64,000 nt of DNA from CAIKUF01 sp963802435 (GTDB lineage Bacteria; Pseudomonadota; Gammaproteobacteria; Burkholderiales; Burkholderiaceae_C), in NCBI GenBank assembly GCA_963802435.1, contig CAWDIT010000005.1, forward strand, positions 62,001-126,000, in the 5' to 3' direction. Shown here in pieces: positions 52,487 to 59,546 of this stretch. Made by a program: the position numbers and the translations under genes. Numbering within the stretch: the stretch's first letter is position 1; every line of letters begins with the position of its first letter. A model generated the notes under the pieces. It did not search any database and was not told where the DNA came from. It saw only the letters and a program-made list of their open reading frames with translations.

Positions 52487-54651
52487 AGCTCGACCAGAGG
52501 TACTGCCCCCACTTCCGACAACGCCGGGGCGCACCGACGAGCGACGCTCAATCCGGCACAGCCGATCCTGGCCCGAGCATCCACGGCGCAGACCCCGCGC
52601 TCGAACGCGAGCACCGGATTGAGGTCGAGCTCGTCGATCATCGGCAGGTCGGTCAACAGCATCGAGACGCGCTCGATCAGCTCGGCCAGCGCCGCCTTGT
52701 CGACCGGTGGCCGGCCGCGCACGCCGTCGAGCAGCCTGGCACCGCGGATCGACGCGAGCATCGAGCGTGCCTGCGGCGCGCTGACCGGCGCGAGCGCGAA
52801 GACGACGTCCTTCAGCACCTCGACGTGGATGCCGCCGAGGCCGAACATCAACAGGTGGCCGAGCTTGCCCGAGCGGGTCGCGCCGACGATCATCTCCTGT
52901 CCGCCGGCGACGTGACGCTGGACGAGAAAGCGCAGCGGTGCAAGGTGCGCGAGACGCTGCTGCATGCCGGCCACCGCAGCGCGTACCGCCGCCGCATCGG
53001 TGAGGCCGATCGAGACGCCGCCGACGTCGCTCTTGTGGCTGGCCGCCGCGGCGTCGATCTTGACCGCGACCGGAAAGCCGATCTGTGTCGCGGCGTCGGC
53101 GGCCGACGCTGCGTCGTCGGCCATGCGCCAGTCGGCAACCGGGATCCTGTAGCAGGCGAACAGGCGCGCCGCTTCGTCGCTGTTCAACATCGAACGCCGC
53201 TGCGCGACCGCGTTGGCGACGATTGCCCGCGCCGCCGCGGCGTCGACGTCGTCGAAAACGCTCGGCGATGCGGTCGGCCGTTCGCGCAGCCGGCGATAGC
53301 GGTCGAGTGCGGCGAGCGCGCGCGCCGCGTCGCCGGGGTAGGCGTAGCACGGCACGCCGCCTTCCTGCAGGATGCGCTGCGTCTCGCGGAAGCGATCCTG
53401 CGCCAAGTCGGTCATGAAGTTGCAGACCAAGGGCTTGCGGCGCTGCCGGCTCGCCGCGACGATCTCGTGGGCGATCGCGTTCGTGTCGGTGAACGACGGC
53501 GTGACGAAGTTCAGATAGATCGAATCGATCCCGTCGTCGTCGAGCAGCACGTCGAGCGCGGCACGGAAGTGCTGGGCCCCGGCGGTCGCGATCACGTCGA
53601 CCGGGTTGTGCAGCGCCGCCTGCGGCAGCAGGCTCGTACGCAGTCGCTCGACCGACGCGGCCGCAAGCGCCGGCACTTCGAGCCCTGCGCCCACCAGCAC
53701 GTCGGTGGCGATCACCGCGGGGCCGCCGGTGTTGGTCAGGATGCCGACCCGTGGCCCTTTGGGGATCGGCTGCGTCGCGAACGCCATCGCTGCGCGGATC
53801 AACTCGCCTTCGTCGGTGAACGACAGGATCCCGGTCTTGTCGAAGATCAGCTCGGTTGCCAAGTCCACGCCGGCCAGCGATCCGGTGTGCGACGCCGCGG
53901 CCTTCGCGCCCTGCTCGGTGCGGCCGGCCTTCATCGCAAGCACCGGCTTGCGCGCCGCAACGTCGCGCGCGACGTCCAGGAATTCCTTCGGGTCGGCGAA
54001 GCCTTCGGTGTAGACGACGATCGCGGCGGTGCCGTCGTCGTCGCCCCAATAGCGCAGGATCTCGGCGATCGAAACGTCGCAGGCGTTGCCATTCGATGCG
54101 TACATCCGCAATCCCACGCCGATGTCGGCCAGCCCCTGCAGAATGAAGCCGCCGACGCCGCCGCTGAGCGCAGCCAGCGAGATCGACCCCGCCTGCGGCA
54201 GCGTGTTGGTGAAGTTGCAGTAGGCGCGAAAGCCCGGGTCGGTGTTGATGATGCCCTGGCAGTTCGGTCCGAGCACGCGGATGCCGTGCCGTCGCGCCTC
54301 GGCGAGGAACTGCTGCTGCAGGCGCTCGCCTTCGGCGCCGGTCTCCTTGAAGCCACCCGAATTGATGATCACCGCCTTGACGCCCTTGGCGCCGCACTCG
54401 GCCATCGCCTGCGGCACCTGCGCGCTCGGGATCACGATGTGCGCGAGATCGACCGGACCCGGGATCGCCGCGAGGGTGGGGTAGGCAGTGAGGCCGCGGA
54501 TGTCGGGCGCGCTCGGGTGCACCGGGTAGATCGCGCCGCGAAAGCCGAAGGCCTGCAGGTTGGCAATCACGGAATGGCCGATCGCATGCTCGCGCGCCGA
54601 CGCGCCGATGATCGCCACCGAGCGCGGCCGGAACAGCGCGTCCAGCGTCAT
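52408..54651 (-). CDS. ADP-forming acyl-CoA synthetase (acetate-CoA ligase family)
   Basis: A 747-residue fused NDP-forming acyl-CoA synthetase: CoA-binding domain (LDALFRPRSVAIIGASARE), succinyl-CoA-ligase-like domains with the phosphohistidine region AAASHTGSLAGVDLATEL, and a C-terminal ATP-grasp domain (FPVAVKIDAAAASHKSDVGG, DVVFALAPVSAPQARSML). It would activate an organic acid with ATP and CoA. The family normally ends near AVDARARIG; here about 50 more residues follow and overlap the DUF3144 gene. In the neighbouring frame a stop lies just after that point, so an indel near 52560-52580 may have removed the true end. Translationally coupled (4-base overlap) to the dehydratase-like gene. 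Confidence 0.87.
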   Translation of the reverse strand: MTLDALFRPRSVAIIGASAREHAIGHSVIANLQAFGFRGAIYPVHPSAPDIRGLTAYPTLAAIPGPVDLAHIVIPSAQVPQAMAECGAKGVKAVIINSGGFKETGAEGERLQQQFLAEARRHGIRVLGPNCQGIINTDPGFRAYCNFTNTLPQAGSISLAALSGGVGGFILQGLADIGVGLRMYASNGNACDVSIAEILRYWGDDDGTAAIVVYTEGFADPKEFLDVARDVAARKPVLAMKAGRTEQGAKAAASHTGSLAGVDLATELIFDKTGILSFTDEGELIRAAMAFATQPIPKGPRVGILTNTGGPAVIATDVLVGAGLEVPALAAASVERLRTSLLPQAALHNPVDVIATAGAQHFRAALDVLLDDDGIDSIYLNFVTPSFTDTNAIAHEIVAASRQRRKPLVCNFMTDLAQDRFRETQRILQEGGVPCYAYPGDAARALAALDRYRRLRERPTASPSVFDDVDAAAARAIVANAVAQRRSMLNSDEAARLFACYRIPVADWRMADDAASAADAATQIGFPVAVKIDAAAASHKSDVGGVSIGLTDAAAVRAAVAGMQQRLAHLAPLRFLVQRHVAGGQEMIVGATRSGKLGHLLMFGLGGIHVEVLKDVVFALAPVSAPQARSMLASIRGARLLDGVRGRPPVDKAALAELIERVSMLLTDLPMIDELDLNPVLAFERGVCAVDARARIGCAGLSVARRCAPALSEVGAVPLVELYAWGFTTGPTTPSRFEVSALRYSET

Positions 54652-55883
54652 GCCCGCTCCAGCAGCTGTTCGACGAAGGCCTCGACGTTGATCTTCATCT
54701 GCTCGTCGGAGACGCAGCGCAAGTCGTTCAGGTCGCCAGACAGCACCAGCGACGGGATGCCGGTCTGCGCCTCGAGCCGCTGCGGCAGGCCGTAGCGGTT
54801 GTTCGAGTTGTACGGGCAGGTCTTGGCGTCGTGGTACACGATGCCGTCGACGTCGAAGCGCTCGAGCATGTCCTGCAGGTACTGCTGCTTGTACTTCTCC
54901 GAGCGCACGATGAAGAGTTCGAGGTAGGCGCGCGCCATGCTACGGAACGGATCGGTGCCGTCGAAGGCCGGGAAGATCCAGCTGCTGCAGTAGGTCGAGG
55001 CCAGCACGCTGGCGCCCTGCTCGGCGAACAGCTCCGAATGCTGGCGCAGGCGGCCCCAGACCGGCATGCCCTCCCAGTACAGGCGCAGCCGCTCGCCGTC
55101 GACCGCGGCGACGCCGTCGGCGATGCGCTGGCGCAGCTCGGCCAGCAGCACGCGGTAGTAGTCGAGCGCCTCGGGCGTGCCGCGCAGGCACACCGCCGGT
55201 CCCATGTGGATCGTGCCGTCGAAGAAGGTGATCGGCGCCGGCGAATGCCTGGCCGTCTCGAGCACGTCCTTCCACAGCTCGCTGCACTGGCGCGACAGGG
55301 CGACGGTCTCGCGCAGCCGGTCGATGTCGAGCCGCGCGCCCGAGATCGATTCGAGCGTCGGCACCAGTGCCTCGATCTGTCGCGCGACGTCGTCGACCAG
55401 GCTGTCGCCGACGTCGACGACGTTCTTCGGGCTCGAGATGCCGATCGCCGGCACGCCGAACTCCTTGGCATACCAGCCGAACCAGTCCTGCACGTCGCGG
55501 CACTGGTTGGTGTTGTAGACCAGCACGTCGGGCCGCGGCACGCGCTCGATGCCGGGATAGGCCTTCGACAGTGGCGTCGTTTGCTTCAGGTACGCGCCGA
55601 TGTCCGACGTCAGGTACGAGCAGATGTCGGGCGAGTAGCCGGCCGCGTTGGCCTCGGGAATCAGGTCGGTCGATCGCCGTGTCGAACCGAGCATCGCGCC
55701 GTGGTTCTCGGGGAAGTGCACCACGAAGCCCATCGCCCGCAGCAGCTCGGCGGGGCCGACGCTGGTGCACCACGCGACCTTGCGGCTGCCGGTCGTGGCG
55801 GCGTCGTTCAGCTGGTAGAAGTAGTCGGCCATGATCCGGCCCATCAGGTCGGTGGCGGCGATCCTCTTGCGCGTTGCGGACAT
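54648..55883 (-). CDS. 2-hydroxyacyl-CoA dehydratase/benzoyl-CoA reductase-like protein
   Basis: A 411-residue member of the HgdB/BcrB/FldB superfamily, whose members carry Fe-S clusters and accept an electron energised by ATP. Candidate cluster ligands are C39 (KVAWCTSVGPAELL), C88 (SPDICSYLTSDIGAY), C128 (NTNQCRDVQDWF) and C356 (HDAKTCPYNSNNRYGL). C-terminal blocks include DGTDPFRSMARAYLELFI and VDGIVYHDAKTCPYN. There is one dehydratase-type subunit, not the two found in classical dehydratases, as in YjiM and the double-cubane cluster protein. It sits between the synthetase and the activase genes in one operon. The substrate is unknown. Confidence 0.87.
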   Translation of the reverse strand: MSATRKRIAATDLMGRIMADYFYQLNDAATTGSRKVAWCTSVGPAELLRAMGFVVHFPENHGAMLGSTRRSTDLIPEANAAGYSPDICSYLTSDIGAYLKQTTPLSKAYPGIERVPRPDVLVYNTNQCRDVQDWFGWYAKEFGVPAIGISSPKNVVDVGDSLVDDVARQIEALVPTLESISGARLDIDRLRETVALSRQCSELWKDVLETARHSPAPITFFDGTIHMGPAVCLRGTPEALDYYRVLLAELRQRIADGVAAVDGERLRLYWEGMPVWGRLRQHSELFAEQGASVLASTYCSSWIFPAFDGTDPFRSMARAYLELFIVRSEKYKQQYLQDMLERFDVDGIVYHDAKTCPYNSNNRYGLPQRLEAQTGIPSLVLSGDLNDLRCVSDEQMKINVEAFVEQLLERA

Positions 55884-55886
55884 CGC

Positions 55887-56756
55887 TCAGTCTCCTTGTT
55901 CGTTCGTTGGCGGGGGGGTGGTCCCGGTGGGCCGGCCGTCGGATCCCAGGCTCTCTGCTGCCAGGCTGTCGCGTGCGAAAAGCGCTGCGCCGAGCGCACC
56001 GACGAACTGCGGCAGCGCGGACAGCCGCACCGGCCGCCCGATCATTTCCGCGGTCATCTCGACCAGGTACGGGTTGTGCGCGACGACGCCGCCGGTCATC
56101 ACGACGCGCTCGGTCAGCGAGTCCATCTCGAGCACGCGGCGGATCACCGAATAGAAGATGCCGCGCACGATGTCGGGCACCGGCCGGCCGGCGCGGATGT
56201 TCTCGAGCACCTCGGTGGCCGAGAACACCGTGCAGTAGCTGCCGAGCTTGATCATCTCGGTGGCCTGCGCGGCGAGCGCGTTCATCGCCTCGAGCGAGAC
56301 GTCGAGGCGGTTGGCCATCTCCTCGAGGAAGGCGCCGGTGCCGGCGGCGCACTTGCGGTTCATCTTGAACGCCAGGCGGCGGCCATCGTCGCCGATCTTG
56401 ACGATCTTGTTGTCCTGGCCGCCAATGTCGATGATCGTGATCGCTTCGGCAAACAGGTGGAAGCCGCCGCGCGCCAGGCAGCCGATTTCGGTCTTCGTCT
56501 GCTCGGTGATGAAGCCGACGTTGCCGCGGCCATAGCCGGTCGACAGCGCGCCGGCGATGTCGGCGGCGGTTGCACCAGCCATCTCGAGCGCCTGCGCCAG
56601 GCAGGCCTTCGCCGTCGCGGTGAAGTCGATGCCCGACTTGCGCACCGCGTGGCCGAGGATGCGGCCGTCGGCGTCGACGACGGCGACCTTGGTGCGCGAC
56701 GCGCCGAGGTCGAGGCCGACATGAAGCGCGGTCGAACTCGTTGCCGGGCTGCTCAT
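55887..56756 (-). CDS. Acyl-CoA dehydratase activase (ASKHA ATPase)
   Basis: A 289-residue HgdC/BadG/YjiL-type activase. ASKHA motifs are HVGLDLGASRTKVAVVDADG (phosphate 1), ITIIDIGGQDNKIVKI (phosphate 2) and VMTGGVVAHNPYLVEM (adenosine). Two cysteines bridge a [4Fe-4S] cluster at the dimer interface in known homologues; here they are C136 in MNRKCAAGTGAFLEEMA and C175 in GSYCTVFSATEVLE. It hydrolyses ATP to push an electron into the partner dehydratase-type protein. ATG 56756 (MSSPATSSTALHVGLDLG) is preferred over an upstream in-frame ATG. The stop lies 3 bp before the next gene's start. Confidence 0.9.
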   Translation of the reverse strand: MSSPATSSTALHVGLDLGASRTKVAVVDADGRILGHAVRKSGIDFTATAKACLAQALEMAGATAADIAGALSTGYGRGNVGFITEQTKTEIGCLARGGFHLFAEAITIIDIGGQDNKIVKIGDDGRRLAFKMNRKCAAGTGAFLEEMANRLDVSLEAMNALAAQATEMIKLGSYCTVFSATEVLENIRAGRPVPDIVRGIFYSVIRRVLEMDSLTERVVMTGGVVAHNPYLVEMTAEMIGRPVRLSALPQFVGALGAALFARDSLAAESLGSDGRPTGTTPPPTNEQGD

Positions 56757-56829
56757 CTGGGCTCGCTTTCCGAGCGGCGTGCTGTCGCGCCCGCCGCAGT
56801 GCAGTGTCGGCAAGCCGCGGCCCACCGGC

Positions 56830-56851
56830 AATCGACGAATTCTGTTCGATT
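56830..56851. promoter_or_regulatory. Dyad in the LysR/activase divergent promoter
   Basis: AATCGA-N10-TCGATT is a perfect dyad in the 121-bp gap between the divergent activase and lysR genes. Its size and position suit a LysR-type regulator. A GATAAT (56866-56871), a possible -10 for the lysR gene, follows 14 bp later. Confidence 0.5.
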
Positions 56852-56877
56852 GGTAAGCGCAGCTTGATAATCACCCG

Positions 56878-57828
56878 ATGGCGCTGACCCGCATCACGAT
56901 CCGCCAGTTCGAGGCCTTCGTCGCCGTGTCCGATACGCTGAGTTTTGGCGCGGCCGGCGAGAGGCTCGGGCTGAGCCCGTCGGCAGTGAGCCAGCTCGTC
57001 GCCGAGCTCGAGGCGACGCTGGGCTTCCGCGTGTTCGACCGCAGCACGCGCCGCGTCGGGCTGTCGAGCGCCGGACGCGACTTCGTCGGCCAGGCGCAGA
57101 CCGTGCTGCGCCACCTGCAGCTCGCCGAATCGGCGGCCGCCGACGTGCGCAACCGCGCTGCCGGCGTCGTGCGCATCGGTGCGCCGCTGGTGCTGGCGGG
57201 CGCGGTGCTGCCGGAGGCGGTGCGCGACTTCACCTCCGAAAGGCCGAAGGTGGCGATCCACATCCGTGACACGCCGGTCGACCGGCTCGTCGACCGCGTC
57301 GCCGCGGGAGACCTCGATCTGGCGATCGGTCCCGACCGCGCCGTCACCGACGGCGTGCTGCGCGAACCGGTCTTCGACAGTCCCTGGGTGCTGTGGTGCG
57401 CACGGTCGCATCCGTTGGCAGCTCGAACGCAATTGCAGTGGAGCGATCTGCGCGACGTTGCGCTGGTCGCCGCCGGGCGCGACCACGAGATCAGCGTCGC
57501 ACAGATGCGCGCCAACGCGCCCGACGGACCGGCCATCGTGCCGGTCGATGTCGTCGACAACATGACGACCGCACTGGGCATCGCCGCGCAAGGGCTGGCC
57601 GTGACGCTTTCGCCGGCCTACGTCGGCATCGTCGCGCGACCGCTCGGGCTGTTGCTGCGACGTGTGACGAATCCCGAGGCGATCCGTCAGGTGTGCCTGT
57701 ACCGGCCCGTTTCGCGCGCACTTCCGCCGGCGGCCGAAGCATTCGCCGAGTTCCTTGCCGACTGGTTGCGGCGCTGGCACGCCGCGGCGTCGCGACCTCA
57801 GCGGGCGCGGCGTCGCGACGCGACGTGA
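56878..57828 (+). CDS. LysR family transcriptional regulator
   Basis: A 316-residue LysR-type regulator. The N-terminal helix-turn-helix is seen in TRITIRQFEAFVAVSDTLSF, GAAGERLGLSPSAVSQLVAE and LEATLGFRVFDRSTRRVGLS. The effector-binding domain runs from about residue 90 (VRIGAPLVLAGAVLPEAVRD) and contains DLDLAIGPDRAVTDGVLREP. It is divergent from the activase operon and probably controls it and itself through the dyad at 56830-56851. Effector unknown, perhaps the acid or acyl-CoA used by the operon. Confidence 0.93.
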   Translation: MALTRITIRQFEAFVAVSDTLSFGAAGERLGLSPSAVSQLVAELEATLGFRVFDRSTRRVGLSSAGRDFVGQAQTVLRHLQLAESAAADVRNRAAGVVRIGAPLVLAGAVLPEAVRDFTSERPKVAIHIRDTPVDRLVDRVAAGDLDLAIGPDRAVTDGVLREPVFDSPWVLWCARSHPLAARTQLQWSDLRDVALVAAGRDHEISVAQMRANAPDGPAIVPVDVVDNMTTALGIAAQGLAVTLSPAYVGIVARPLGLLLRRVTNPEAIRQVCLYRPVSRALPPAAEAFAEFLADWLRRWHAAASRPQRARRRDAT

Positions 57829-57871
57829 TGCAGAGCCGTTCGGCGCCGCATCTGCTTCTCGGCGACAAGGT

Positions 57872-59275
57872 TCAGAGATCGACCCGGCTTCCCGCCGCCG
57901 GAGCTTCGGCACGCCAGCCCAGCTTGGCGGCGATCGTGTCGGCGAAGCCGCACGCCGTCGACGACTCGCCATGCACGACGAAGGTACGGGCCGGGGCCGA
58001 CGTGAAGCGGCCCAGCCAGCCGAGAAGTGCGTCTCGGTCGGCGTGGGCCGAGAGGCCGCCGATGGTGTGCACACTGGCGCGCACCGCTTGATCCTCGCCA
58101 AACAGGCGAACATGCTTGTCGCCGTTCACCAGGCGCCTCCCCAGTGTGCCTTCGGCCTGGAAGCCGATGATGACGATCGCGCACTCGGGCCGACCCAGGT
58201 TGTGCCGCAAGTGATGCTTGATGCGACCGGCGTCGCACATGCCGCTGGCGGAAATGATGATGGCGCCGGCCTTGAGCCGGTTCAGCGCCATCGACTCGTC
58301 GACGCTCTTCGTGAAACGCAAGCTCAGGCCCTCGGGCGGCGAACCTCGCATCGACATCATCTTCCGCGTCTCGTCGTCGAGGAACTCGGGGTGATTCGCC
58401 GTGATCGTGGTCACCTTGTCGGCCATCGGCGAGTCGACGAAGACCTGCATCGGTGGCAGCCGGCCTTCGCTGCGCAGTGTGGCGAGCAGGAACAGCACTT
58501 CCTGGGTGCGTCCGAGCGCGAAGGCCGGGATGATGATGTTGCCCTGGCGCCGGCGCAGCGTGTCCTCGATGACGAGAACCAGTTCGTCGATCGTCTCCTT
58601 CAGCGGCCGATGCAGGCGGTTCCCGTAGGTGGATTCGACCACCAGCACGTCGGCCGCCTCGATCGGGGTCGGGTCGCGCACGATCGGACGCCCTGGTTGG
58701 CCCAGGTCGCCCGAGAAGACGAGCTTGCGTGTGCGATCCGACTCCGTCACCCAGATCTCCACGATGGCCGATCCGAGGATGTGTCCAGCATCGCGAAACC
58801 GGCAGCGAACCGTTGCGTGCGGCCGCACATCGACGTCATAGGCCATGCCTTCGACCTGCTCGAGGCAAGCCTGGGCCTGCGCGACCGTGTACAGCAGTTC
58901 GACGTCGTGGCCGGCACGACGGCGGCCGTGCCCGCGTTCGCGCTGGGCGCGCGCCCAGTCGTTCTCCTGGATGAACGCACTGTCGAGCAGCATCACCGAA
59001 AGCAGGTCGGCAGTCGCGGTGGTCGTGTAGACCGGCCCGGCAAAGCCGAGCGCGCACAGCCGTGGCAGCAGGCCGCTGTGATCGATGTGGGCATGGGTGA
59101 GCAGCACGAAGTCGATCTCGCGCGGTTGGAACGGCCAGGCCTTGACGTTGCGTTCACGCGCCTCGCGTCCGCCTTGGTGCATGCCACAGTCCACCAGGAA
59201 TCGCAGGTCGCCGGTCTCGACGAGGAAGCAGGAGCCCGTGACCTCCTGGGCCGCGCCGATGAAGCTGAGTCTCAT
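57872..59275 (-). CDS. Beta-CASP metallo-beta-lactamase RNA-processing-type hydrolase
   Basis: A 467-residue metallo-beta-lactamase with a beta-CASP insert, of the CPSF73/RNase-type subgroup (RNA specificity domain). Metal motif LTHAHIDHSGLLPRLCALGF (HxHxDH), DCGMHQGG upstream, KLVFSGDLGQPGRP and the C-terminal GLSAHADRDALLGWLGRF (motif 4-like) are present; the beta-CASP part has GNIIIPAFALGRTQEVLFLL and IISASGMCDAGRIKHHL. Probably an RNase; targets are unknown. ATG 59275 (MRLSFIGAAQEVTGSCFLVE) fits the family. It converges with lysR by 43 bp and is divergent from ppdK. Confidence 0.92.
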   Translation of the reverse strand: MRLSFIGAAQEVTGSCFLVETGDLRFLVDCGMHQGGREARERNVKAWPFQPREIDFVLLTHAHIDHSGLLPRLCALGFAGPVYTTTATADLLSVMLLDSAFIQENDWARAQRERGHGRRRAGHDVELLYTVAQAQACLEQVEGMAYDVDVRPHATVRCRFRDAGHILGSAIVEIWVTESDRTRKLVFSGDLGQPGRPIVRDPTPIEAADVLVVESTYGNRLHRPLKETIDELVLVIEDTLRRRQGNIIIPAFALGRTQEVLFLLATLRSEGRLPPMQVFVDSPMADKVTTITANHPEFLDDETRKMMSMRGSPPEGLSLRFTKSVDESMALNRLKAGAIIISASGMCDAGRIKHHLRHNLGRPECAIVIIGFQAEGTLGRRLVNGDKHVRLFGEDQAVRASVHTIGGLSAHADRDALLGWLGRFTSAPARTFVVHGESSTACGFADTIAAKLGWRAEAPAAGSRVDL

Positions 59276-59546
59276 GTGGGTCTCCCTGTGCAGTGAGGAT
59301 GCATGGTTCGGTTGAGTCGCGGCAATGTGCGGCCGGCGGCGCGGACGATGCTGCCGCACACCGTACGGCAACAGCTTCCTGATCAGCCGTTTCAGCCTGC
59401 TCGCAAGCGACTACGTTACGATAAACCTCGTCGCTCGCGCGTGCCCGCGAACGGCGAAGACCATGCGCGAACGCCGACCATGATCAGGCCGAGGCAAGCG
59501 ATTCGCGATCGCTGAGATGCCCACCAACACCTTGAGAAAGCCGAAT

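Noticed and set aside
52825..54795. 656-codon plus-strand reading frame
   Set aside because: Antisense shadow of the acyl-CoA synthetase gene with no recognisable domain.
54940..58113. 1057-codon minus-strand reading frame
   Set aside because: It is a different frame of the dehydratase/activase/lysR region; the conserved proteins are in the frames annotated.
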